Part shown: one piece after another, positions 34,440 to 44,958 of the stretch
Position numbering within the stretch: the first letter of the stretch is position 1
Layout: each line of letters begins with the position of its first letter
DNA from: Pseudocercospora fijiensis CIRAD86
Lineage: Eukaryota; Ascomycota; Dothideomycetes; Mycosphaerellales; Mycosphaerellaceae
Direction: 5' to 3'
Assembly: GCF_000340215.1 (NCBI RefSeq)
Contig: NW_006921532.1
Span: 1,715,337-1,779,336 of the forward strand
DNA length: 64,000 nucleotides
Program-made: the position numbers and the translations under genes
The notes under the pieces: generated by a model
What the model was told of the DNA's origin: nothing
What the model saw: only the letters and a program-made list of their open reading frames with translations
The model's database searches: none

Positions 34440-37400
34440 AATCAACGCCGAGCATTGAAGTAACCTATTTCTTAATTACCTTATACTCTATAAATGGCCT
34501 ATTTACCTATGCGTTACCTATCGGCTACCTATGCGCAAAGCGCAGGTGCCTTAGGAATTGGCCGCTAACGGGCTGCCCTAATAAGCTGATATTCCGGTAT
34601 TTGTACTTCCTTAGGGGGAATAAGATATCCCTATCGAGGTTTGAATAGTCGCAGATAGTCCCCGTAGAAGTAGCTAGAAATCGCCTTGCCGTTAAGCTAT
34701 CTTAGAGTGTATAACCTTTAGTGCTTACCTCTATACCCTATTACAACAAAGGGACTACGAAACGACGGGCTTAGCTTCTTCCGCTTCCCTTTATTAGAGG
34801 TGTCTTTAAGGAAAACTGCCTGTCTAGGATAAAAGGTTTCTCCTAAGACCCCCTTATTATATCGAGTCTTTTAGCGGTCCCTCCGGAGGTAATCCTTCTT
34901 AATAACTAGGTCTTTCAATTCTTACTAATCTGCTAAATACTAGAATGCGATCGCGGCTATGTCGTCCTCGTCTAGAATATTAAATTCTCCTTTAAGCTAC
35001 TCTATAATCGCTTAGGTAGGCTAGGTCGGAAGAGTCTATTCTACCGGTTCTATATTCGACGCTGTACTTCCGTACGCTATCTTATACGGAGTATGCCCTA
35101 GATAATCGATGTATCTCGCATTGATATTCTTTACTACCGGTTGTAGGCGCAAATCCTAATCCCGCTAGTCGGCAGAGTACTCCCTACTAGCAGATACTAG
35201 GTATAGCGATGCCGACTTTATTAAGGCCCTTTATAGGAGATTATTTGCCTTCTTAATTATTCCTACGGCCCTTAATATACCTATTAGGGCGAAGGTAATA
35301 TATATACCTTACTATAAGCAGAAATCCTTTACCTCTTAGGCAATATAATGCTTACTAGGGTCGTAGAAGATTGCTGCTATCGCCGGAAGTCGTTTTAGGT
35401 AGCTCTTTAATGCACCTATAGTATCGCCGGGTTTGTAAGTAAGAGCCGCCTTCGCGAAGGAAAACCTGTTAAAGTAGTCGATAAGATATAGGATATATCT
35501 GTTCCCTCTTATAGACGGCGGTAAGGGGCTAATCCAGTCTATCCTAAATAGCTTCTAAGGCCCGAGGACCTCTACTAGCATTTACGGCTAGCTTCGGCTT
35601 CTGTTTGTATACCTTGCGTATTAGATGCATCCTTAGATATAAGCTCGTATATCGGACGCTATGTTAGGCTAGTAAAACTTCTTCCGGAGTTTGTCTAAGA
35701 CGATTTTCGATGCGAAGTGTCCTTGTTCATTATGCACACCTTACAAGATTATACCGGTCTTAGAGGGTAGAAGGCAGACGGTCTATAGCGCCTTTCTAGA
35801 GCTACGATAAAGCAACCTACTATATTTCTTATTATATCGGTAATGCGTCGCTTCCCTCTTAAACGCGGCCCTCTTTAATAAGTCTAGGAATAGCAATTCG
35901 AAGGTGCGGTAGTAGTAGTAGATGTCTTTGTACTATACGCAATCCCGGATAGAGGAGTTTAGCATTACCTACCCTTCTACCTATGCCGAAAAAGAGGTCT
36001 AGCCTACTAGACCTTTATCTAAGCCTAACTTATTATACGTAGAACGCATGCTATAAGCCGCGTACGACTTCGCTATCTTCGAGCTCAACCGTCTAAGCGT
36101 GTCCTAATATCCGCCTTTCCCTAATTTCTAGAACTATTTATTATTATAGGCATACTCCTCTACCTGTTTCGCTAGATCTTTTACTAGTAGAGTCTCCGGG
36201 CAATTAGATTCAAAGATTGTGCGCGATAAGCTATCCGCCGTAGCGTTGCGTTTGCCCTTAATCTATTTAATACGGACGTTAAGCATCCGAAGTTTCTAGA
36301 CCTATCTAAAGAATATGTCCTCGTGTGTATCCGCATTTAGGAATCCTGCTAGTAGCTTCTAATCTGTTAGGATGACCGATGTTTCTACTATATCTAGTAT
36401 ATGCTTAAACTTTATCGCGAAGCGGAAAATAGCTAGGAGCTTACGCTTATACGTGTTATAATTTCGCTCGGTCTTGTTAAACTAGAAGGAGTTATACTAT
36501 ATCGGCCTCTCTTCTCTATCTTAGATCTAAGAGATGTAATAGCTAGCTTTAGTGCCCGACGCGTCCGAGTATATCCTTATAGACTTATTAGGTATCCTGC
36601 TAAACATCTATACCTTCGTAATACATAGCTTCTTTAATAACCGGAAGGACAGGTCCTACACTAGCCCCTATGTCTAGTCTTTCTTTCTAGTTAGGCTCGT
36701 AAGGGGGAGCGCGATATTAGAGAAATTAAGTACCTATTTACGTATAGTACCTACAGTCCCTAGGAATGCTCTAACCGCTAATACATCTGTCGGGATAGGC
36801 TACTCGCGAATCCGCTAGATACGGGCGTTATTGATTGTTACCGCGCCTCCGGCGGTAATTACCTAACCTAAGGCCTTTACCTTCCGGTAGAATAGGTAGA
36901 GCTTCGCAGGTGCTAGCTTTAGCTTAGCCTAGAGCAGGCGCGGCAGAACATAGTCGCGGAGGTAGCTAAATAATAATACAAAAGCCTCTATATTATTCGC
37001 TCCTTAGTGTGCCGTAAAACAATTATCTATATAGGCGATAGCCTTCTCCTTATCGGATTCTCTAAAACTATAGCGTAATGCTAGCTCCGGATTGGGCTCC
37101 GGAATCGGCCCTAGTATAATGCTTATAAGCTCCGTTATCGTAAACGAGGAGGACCTGCATCCTAAGGCATTCTCTAGGCTAGAACTGTCCCAATCCGGGA
37201 ATAGTAAATGCTAGGATATGTCGGTCGTCTAGATAAACCGGAACTAACTAGTATGCATACTTAATATTAAATTGGCAAAATACCTTATGCGATAGATCGG
37301 ATAGGAACTTATAGACTCTGTTAATAAGTTCTATATAGTTCCTATAGCCTTCTTCGAAAACGTAATAGTAATTGAAGGTAAGACGGGGCTATTCCTGCCC

Positions 37401-38900
37401 CTTCTTTAGCACTAACATAGGAGTAGCATTCTATAGCGAAATCCGACTATTCGCACTAGTAGTACGCTCGTACATCCTAGCATCGATTCCTTCCTAGATA
37501 ATCCGCCGTAGCTACTATTCCTTATATCCTAAGAGGCGTCTCTGCTTTGTAGAATATACGATAGAACCCTCCTTTAGGCGAATACGATGCTTAATAAGGC
37601 GGGTAGGAGGAATCTGCTTTAGCTCGGTCGCAAAGACATCCGCATATACCTAAAGTACCTTAAGAACCTCTAGCTCCTAGTGTTCATCTAGTATTATATC
37701 TCCGAGTTAGAATCCTTCCTATCTAGCCTAGGTATACAGGTTTTCCTTACTTAGTACCTTAGAGATATCTCGCCTTATAACTCTCCTGTTTATAGGAAAA
37801 GGCTATCGTGCTAACCCTTAACGCTTAGCCGATACGCTATAGAAGGCATAAATAGATTCCGGATCTAGCCTCGGGTATCGGATGTAATAAAATCGTGTTC
37901 TATATCGGTAGGCTGCCTGCTGCCGATAGTTGGCAGGGTTAGTCTACTAGAAATACCTACTATAATAATTGCTCGCAGCTATAAGTACATCGTCCGGAAA
38001 TTGGTTTAAAGTAGCCGGAGGGCTTCCTACCGGTTCCCCGCTATCTTGTATAGGTGGCACCTATATTGTAATAGGTAATGTTATTGCGATAGGTAATTTT
38101 ATAGGTAATTCGGCGTTAGGTAATTTCATCTTCACCCGAGTCGTAAGCCCTTTTAGGTCCTACTTAGGACCTTTTAAAAATCCCCTTGTCTATTTTCCTT
38201 GCCCGGCAGATCCTAGACAAAGGTAATATGTGTACGTTTCTTCTTAGCCGGACTCGCGCGGCCCGATCTAGGATCTGTAGCGACGCTCTTAGTATAAGAT
38301 TTATACCCCGATAAGTCCGAGGAGTCCTCCTCCGAGCTAGAAACCTTAGAGTTACTATCCGATATATCGAGGTCCTTCGTTACCTCTAGAATGTGTATCT
38401 CCGGAATCTACTAACGCTATACAACTACCTACTCTAAGGTAGGTCTAGTAAGGGTTACCCTCTGCTCTCTACGCTTCCGATCGCTAATCTTTAGGTGCCC
38501 CCTAAAGATATTGAAGTTAGCCTTTATAGAGTAGAGCTAAGGCAACCCTAACAATAGGGCTAGTATATTCCGCCGGTATACCTCTTAGCTAGCGTCGGGC
38601 TTAGGTGCAATAACGGCCTAGATTCTTCTAGATAGACCTTCTATACATATATTAAAGACAGTAAAGTATATAAGCTCTACCGAGGTCCCGCTCGTAACCG
38701 TTATCTATAGTCGTCGATAGTCTACCGCCTTAAGGTCCTTTAATTCTAAGTAGAGTTTCCTTACTAGGATAGGATAGACGACGTTAAGGTCTAAGCCTTA
38801 GTCTGTATACGTGAACTTATACGGGATAGTAATCTCTCCTTCTCCGTCGACCTTCCGGACCTTCGCTTCTATAGAGAAGGATTTGCTATCTTTACTAAGA
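34440..38900 (-). pseudogene. Element C pol remnant (protease, RT, RNase H, integrase)
   Basis: On minus, a retropepsin-like fold with D-x-G replaced (YTD.GLDLNVVYPILVRKLY) is near 38820. RT lies at about 37420-36950 with PRLTFNYYYVFEEGY, NIKYAY.LVPVYLDDRHI and LAFTIPGLGQ, and its catalytic motif reads AYIDN, so the second Asp is lost. Integrase shows IDWISPLPPSIRGNRYIL and LIDYFNRFSFAKAAL near 35520-35440, then a C-terminal part to about 34440. The RT is of the fungal Gypsy type with long FNYHHVFE-like and HPDDRH-like blocks. I see no chromodomain, unlike in A and B. RIP-type stops make it non-functional. Confidence 0.82.
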
Positions 38901-39389
38901 AAATTCCTTATATTGCTCTCGACTTCCCGTCGGTCTATCTCGCTAGTATTAGGTTGTACCGATGCCTTGTTTACCTATACTGTTATAGGTGCGGTCGGCT
39001 CTAACGGCCGGTCCTGTTTCTTATAGCGTCTCTCTTTTCGCGGCGGTTTTATAAGCATAGACGTAGCATTACGGAATGCTAGCGACTATTATAGCAGTTC
39101 TAAGGGGTTGACGGTTATTTAGGCTTTCTTCTACAACTCGATAGCGGCAAGGGGTTTATCCTAATCAAGATATGCCTAGATCTTCGTAAGGTCCTTCTTT
39201 GACTTACGCTTCGCCTTCTATAGGGCACTCTAGTACGGCGGGACAAACCCGGTAGGTAGTAGTAGCCTAGCGTCTAGTATATCCTTATCGTAATTAAGAA
39301 AATCCTAGATTTGTATAGGCTTCCGGACCCTCTCGGGAGGCTATAGAGGGTTGATACGGTTGTTATTCCTAGTATCCGACCTAATCGTA

Positions 39390-41900
39390 GGTATTACCTA
39401 CTTCTCTAAGGACGGCTCGTCCTCTTTACTTACAGCTCCTAATATCGAGATTATATCTAGGCACGACATCGTTCTATCGGCTTCTTCTATATATACTGCG
39501 CTAAAGTGCCCGGATAGGTAGTAGTCGCCCTTAGAGGCAGGCGTTAGTAGGTATAGGGCATATAGGCTATTATTACTATCTTCCGTAATCTCTTCGACTC
39601 TAGCTAAGCGAGAGCCTAGGGTAACGTTGTTAGCTCCGCTCGCAGGTGCTAGCCGTTGCTTATTTAGAGGACTACGATCCTTAAACACAATTTCCTTTAG
39701 GGCTTGCTACTCGTTATAGGAAAGCTTTCTATATCTATTTAGGTACGGTAGTCCTTTCTCTAGCCGATATCCTAGGTGTCTATAGGCAATGTATAACAAT
39801 CTATCTCTCCGGTTATACTAGCGGCTGCTATTTACAAACTTATTAGAGGATTGCTTTAGGTCGAACGTTAGATTAGCTTCTCGGCGGGGTGCTAGGGAAG
39901 GGGCTAGTATAGCTACGGCTCGAGTTGGCTCTAAGATACCTGCTATCGCATTTGTTCGGGCGCCCGATAGTAGATTCCGGCTAGAGCGGTTATTAGCGCG
40001 AGGATCTTTTAGGTGCAGGGTAAGGCCTAGCCTATTTGCTAGCTGTTCTAGCTTATCTACCGTTATTTTACTAGTCGCTCGGACTGCTACCTCTACCGAC
40101 TTTGGCTTGAATTTATCTAGGGGGTCTACCTCCTTCTATAAGAGTTCCCGAAACTAGGTTAACAAGTGCTACTTAGATACTAGCAACCGCAGGCCATCGT
40201 TCTTGTCTCTAGTTATAATAGGCATTAACTTATCTACTAGTTTAATACGCTTCTTGTTCCGCATCCTCTCTTTAGCCTTATCCTTAATTCTTAACCTTCT
40301 CCTAGTAGCTTTAGCGTACTTAAGAGCACCCTTTAATAACTTCGTAGTAGACGATATATATTTAAGGCTCCGTAATATTAGTAAAGGATTCTCTCTAATC
40401 CCCTTTAAGAAGGAATCTACCGTTAGGATAAGCAGGCTCTATATAGTAGGCTCTATCTCTCGGTCGGTCGTACGGTCTATACCGCTAGCGGTAACTAGCA
40501 GGTTACTAGCTCGCCTATAGTACGTTACTAGGGACTCTCCCGCTTCCTACTCTAGCTCTTAGATTTGTAGAATAGTATTAGGGATATCTTCCGTATTAGC
40601 TTTAGTGAAATGATCTAGGAAGAGCCTCTTAAATATAGCGATATCCTTATCCTTTGCCGTCTTTACGAAGCTAGGGGCTAACAATTTCTTAACTAGGGCA
40701 TTCTTGTTAGCCTAAACCGATGCCTTACTCTCGAGGTAGATATCGATAGTAGTTAGGTAATGCTTAGGGGGCACTCTTCCTTTATTAGCAAATTTTTGTA
40801 GTATAATAAATTCCTAGCGTCTTAGCTAGCGGGAGGCACTCTAGGTGCTATCTCTTAGGAACAGGGTATAGGATAGGCTATCCTAAGTTCCCGTTATCTT
40901 TGCGGTAGAACGGTCTAGATTTACCTAACTGTCTAGAATTAGCTAGAAAGTTTCAGGGCCGAGAAGCTAGCGGTATCTCTCCCTTCGGCTAGCGTAGTCG
41001 GCCTATTATTGCGGTAATGGAATCAAAGTAGCTAGGTATAAACTTAGGGGAGACAGATTAGGATCAATCCCGCTCCTAGAGAGCTCTTCGTATAAGTTAA
41101 CTATATTTAGGGGCGTCGAAAATTAAGCGCTCGGTAGAGTTGTAGGCTCGGGAGGTAATCTAGTTATCGACTAGATAACACCTATAACTGAATAGCTACT
41201 ACAATCGTTATATAGGTAAGTAGTATAGTCTATAAACGGTAGGGAAGTAAGTTTTCGATTTTTCCTTAGAACGGTAGTCTCGAAAGTCGTATATATTGCA
41301 ACGCTAGTTTCTCTCCGCTACTAAGGTCTTGCCTAGGCTAGGTTATACCTATTAAGGGAGGATATAGGTATAAACATAGGTTATAGGCACCTACTACCGG
41401 CGAGATCTTCTCCTAACTTCCTTCCGTATAAAGCGTAATCGCTAATTAGTGTTACCTGCCTATATAGATTGTAGACGTTGCCTTAGGCACTAAATCTAGG
41501 TAGCTTCTAATAGGTAGTCTATAGGTAATTAGATAGGTAAACCGATAGGTAAACCTAGCGCTATTAAAGCCGCCGGAATTCTCTCTCTCTAATATATTAA
41601 GATATCTCCTTTCTCTAAGGTTTCCTCTAAGGCTTATAATAGCCGGAATCTAGTAAGGCATAAGGCAATTGTAGCTTTACTCCGGGAGGTCTTAGATAGA
41701 GGGGTTTTTACTCCCTTAAGTAGTACTAGCGATAGTCTCTAGGCGTTTCCTCTACTAGCTATCTAGAGTGCCTTTGTCGTCTCGAATATAGGTCCGTTAC
41801 TGCCGCCGACAATTATAGGTATTACCTATCCGTTTCCTACTAGGTCCTACTTTGTACTAAGTAGGTCGCAATCCTAGCGTACTTCGGTGTCGCGCTTATA
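39390..41900 (-). pseudogene. Element C gag remnant
   Basis: A minus-strand frame can be followed with scattered stops. Readable pieces include GIDPNLSPLSLYLATLIP (about 41060), VKKLLAPSFVKTAKDKDIAI and FKRLFLDHFTKANTEDIP (about 40650), a LVTYYRRASNLLV segment, and the surviving ORF 39398-39688. The region upstream, to about 41.9 kb, is also partly open (VGGSNGPIFETTKAL). The layout and the helical, Lys/Arg-rich character match Gag of fungal Gypsy elements. I found no certain zinc knuckle. All stops sit where CAG, CAA or TGG would be expected. Confidence 0.65.
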
Positions 41901-41951
41901 ATAGGGATTACCTATCGATTTCTAACTAAGAGTCGCCCTGCGTCGGTTACT

Positions 41952-42092
41952 AGAAAGGGAGATTTATACAGGTCACGCGTATAGGGCATAAGTCGTGGTA
42001 GGTGATGTCTGTGTCTAAGTCTACTTATATAGGTGGCTCATAGGTGATTTGACAGGTGGCACCTGTGACAGGTGGCACCTGCCATCTCTATA
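41952..42092 (-). repeat. Terminal direct repeat of element C, right (5')
   Basis: 141 bp, the nearly unmutated copy. It contains two tandem copies of ACAGGTGGCACCTG (42051-42080) and, on minus, a TATATAAG box. Confidence 0.88.
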
Positions 42093-43082
42093 GAGCAAGA
42101 GCCCATGGTTGTTTACAGGCTTCTCCGCAGAGATCTTCTGTATCCTTCACATGCGAATTTTCCAGTGCCGCGCTACGCTCAGGTTCACATGGCCGTCTTG
42201 TTCAAGCGTGGGGAGCTGTGGTGATGTATCGACACGGTCCAAAAGACGATACTGGTGCAGACTCACGAGCCTTGTTGCCGTTCTTAGCAACCGAGAGTTT
42301 CGTGAGTCACTGATATGACTGCCGAGACGCTACATGGACAGCCGGTATTGGAGCGGGCAATGTTGGCCTTGTTCATCCACAAGTAGTCGCCTTGGGATAT
42401 AATGTGGACGGGTGTTTTGCAAAACTTACCATCATTGGCTGAAATCCTCGGAGTCACTCGCTCATATCATGTTCAGATTGTTTCATCCGACTGCCATATA
42501 TCCGTTGCGCAGCAGATGCCTGTCTTTATTGCTGAACGCATTCGCGATATCGTCATTGCAAATGAATGCAGCCTCACGATAGCACTTTTCCGCGGAAGAC
42601 GTTCATTTAACTGCAAGGCACTCGTGATCGGCCACTTTGCTGCATAGGACTCCCCTGCTTCTTTCTTCAGCCTCGATTTTGACTCCAAGGACTGACTTTC
42701 AGATCCGAGATCTCGCGCTTGAAGAAGAGTTGGAAAGCGCCGAGATCGAGGTCGGTCATTCCCTGGAGAGCAGGTTGTAAGAAAATATGAGACAGCATCA
42801 CCGAGAGCGATACCGGTATCTTCAGCATTGCTCGGTACATACGAATTGGGTGTTTCTATCCGGTCGATCACTGTGTGCATACGCTCGCCAGTTCAGGAAC
42901 ATTTGGTGTAAGTGTAGTCGTTGAGCTGAAGAAGAGCCTCCATCTTGCACGTGCATCTCAATTCGTGTGACGTAGTATGGATCTCCCGCATTGCGAGAGC
43001 ACGGTAGATGCGCGCATGTAAGCAGATCTATGTTCTTGTAACAACGACATCTAGCTTCACTGCTCAGACGACATATAATATA
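42093..43082. other. Intergenic region, right edge of repeat block to SDR gene
   Basis: Base composition returns abruptly to normal, with TG and CA frequent. ORFs here (42473-42880 and 42822-43202 on minus, 42056-42313 on plus) have no recognisable domain and overlap each other. The last few hundred bases are the probable promoter of the SDR gene. Confidence 0.55.
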
Positions 43083-43939
43083 ATGCCAGTAGCAGTCGTG
43101 ACAGGCGCGAACAGTGGCATTGGCCACGCGTTTGCCAACATTCTCATCAGCGAAGTACGAGCCACAAGCAGCATCAATACCAACAACGGAGACTGACATC
43201 AAGGCAGGGCTATGAAGTGCATGTACGATCTACCCCTTCCTCGACACGACCGAAGACATAAGAGCTGATCACGTATCCAGGCCGCCGACATAAACGTGGG
43301 CGAGAAGCTACAAGGTCTCCAATGCAGACTCCACCGTAAGCAACCCACAACCATCAACAAAGCAGTCACCTCGTACCGTACTAACAACATCCAGGTCTCG
43401 ACGTAACCCAACCCGAATCAATCGCAGGCTTCGCAACCCAACTCGCCGGAAAGCCCGTCGACGTGCTCCTGAACGTAGCCGGCATAATGGCCAGCCAAGG
43501 CACCGACGAACTCACAACCATCACCAAAGAAACCCTAACCAAAATCTTCGAAGTCAACGCCTTCGGCCCCCTCCTCCTAACCCAAGCCCTCCTGAAAAAC
43601 CTCCTCGAATCCTCAAACCCACGAGTCGGGATTGTGAGTAGTCGAGTCGGAAGCATGGGGGATAATAGCACGGGAGGAAACTATGCGTACCGAGCTTCGA
43701 AAGCTGCGGTGAACAGTTTTGGGAAGAGTTTGGCGGTGGAGTTGCAGGGGAAGAATGTTGTGGTGAGTTTGTTGCACCCGGGGATTGTGAGGACGGGGCT
43801 GAATCCTGATACGCAACCTGGACCGGAGACGGTTGAGCCTGAGGAGGCGGCGATGAAGTTGTGGGGGGTGTTTTTGTCGAAGTCGTTGGAGGAGACGGGC
43901 AAGTTTTGGCATAGAGAGGGATATGAGTTGCCGTGGTAA
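43083..43939 (+). CDS. Short-chain dehydrogenase/reductase (SDR), four exons
   Basis: My gene model is join(43083..43154, 43208..43222, 43281..43335, 43395..43939), about 229 residues. Exon 1 encodes the Rossmann dinucleotide-binding motif VVTGANSGIGHAF. The 15-nt second exon (GYEVH) completes the second strand. The third intron has GTAAGC and a TACTAAC branch site. The long last exon contains DVTQPESI, the NVAGI motif (usually NAG), VGIVSSRVGS with the catalytic Ser, YRASK (Tyr-x3-Lys) and LLHPGIVRTGL. This fits the small single-domain C-factor/sniffer-like SDR group, which are NAD(P)-dependent oxidoreductases of unknown substrate, probably cytosolic. Introns 1 and 2 both use GTACGA-type donors, so the short exon is less certain than the rest. 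Confidence 0.82.
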
Positions 43940-44958
43940 GAGCTGGGAGACGCCATCGTGGAAGGCGGAGAATTGGATTTTGTGGTAGAGGAGCGAGAGC
44001 TCGATTATGTGAGACGAGCTGCATATCTTGTATGCAGAAAAACGGATGGGGAACAGCTGTAGAAGAATTCTCAGAGATTGGAGAACAAACAGCTACGAGG
44101 AAAGGCTATCCAACAAAACCAGATGTCGAGATGCTGTAGATGAAGAACGGTATCGAATATGAGAAATGAAACACATATAAACGCAGACACGGTGTTCATC
44201 CCGCCTCATTGAATGGGCAGAGAGTGGTTGTTGTTGTTGCAGGACGGCAGGTCATGAAGTCGAGGCACCATGCTTGCATTTTAGCTTACTTAGATGCCGG
44301 ACGACAGCAGGACGACTCTGTCCAGACATTCTCCCTTTTAAATCGTCATCATGCGCACTACTGACCCGCGGTCGTCAAAGAAAGACGTTATAGAACTCCT
44401 CCTGAGCTGATCCTAGACCCTCTCTGGTTTTGCCTCAGGCTGCTGGGGATTGATCGACTTCACCTCATGAATTTACAATTGCAAATTTCGTACAAAGCGC
44501 TGGGCATTTGACGAATGCGCTAGTAATACACTCTACCGTGCAGGTTTGGGGTATAGAGCAGTGAATGATGATCTGAGCAATCTCGAAGCAAGCAGGCAGC
44601 AATATTCCTCCTCCCAATCAAGCCAACTGCGCCTCACTCCGACTGCGTCCACTATACTCGCAGCGTCCATTTGATCGGTGCCAATCCCTTCAGGACCCAC
44701 CGGGAGTGATTCGTTGCAGCTCATTCCAGTCAATACACACGGCTTTCACCGAGAATGCATTTCATGGATATTTTGGTTCTCCTCCAAAATTTTGGCAACA
44801 TCACAGTGAACATATTCCCATATATGGTCGTGAGCGCTCACTTTTGAGCTTTCCCGAATCTGGCTCTCCATGCCTCCATTTGACATCTGGTGGGCTGGTT
44901 CCTGCGATGGAGCATGATTCTGTTCTCGAAATCGAGTAGGCCTTTCCCGACGTCTCTC
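43940..44958. other. Convergent intergenic region
   Basis: About 1 kb between the ends of the SDR gene (+) and the C2H2 gene (-). It should contain both 3' UTRs. No coding region is recognised; ORFs 44533-44733 and 44706-44939 have no supporting features. Confidence 0.55.

Larger units (their letters stand above)
29977..42092 (-). mobile_element. Retroelement C: 12.1-kb Gypsy-like element with 141-bp terminal direct repeats
   Basis: Direct repeats at 29977-30117 and 41952-42092 bound a minus-strand gag, protease, RT, RNase H and integrase, followed by an additional long sense ORF before the left (3') repeat. The repeats are short for LTRs and lack the usual TG...CA ends. TATAG occurs at 29971-29975 and 42089-42093 and could be the TSD, but this needs the repeat ends to shift by a few bases. 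No clear purine tract abuts the 3' repeat. The right copy contains a TATATAAG box in the minus direction, as expected for a promoter-bearing 5' LTR. The interior is RIP-damaged, while the right repeat is nearly clean. Confidence 0.8.

Noticed and set aside
40203..40520. 105-codon hydrophobic plus-strand ORF in element C
   Set aside because: Antisense shadow of gag; the apparent hydrophobicity comes from complementing Lys/Glu-rich codons.
5527..42092. Giant cargo-carrying element (Starship-like) spanning the whole block
   Set aside because: Every segment is accounted for by nested TEs with their own TSDs; no tyrosine recombinase/DUF3435 captain or host cargo genes are visible.
42473..43202. 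Overlapping minus-strand ORFs of 135 and 126 codons
   Set aside because: They lie in the upstream region of the SDR gene and overlap each other in different frames, with no domain.
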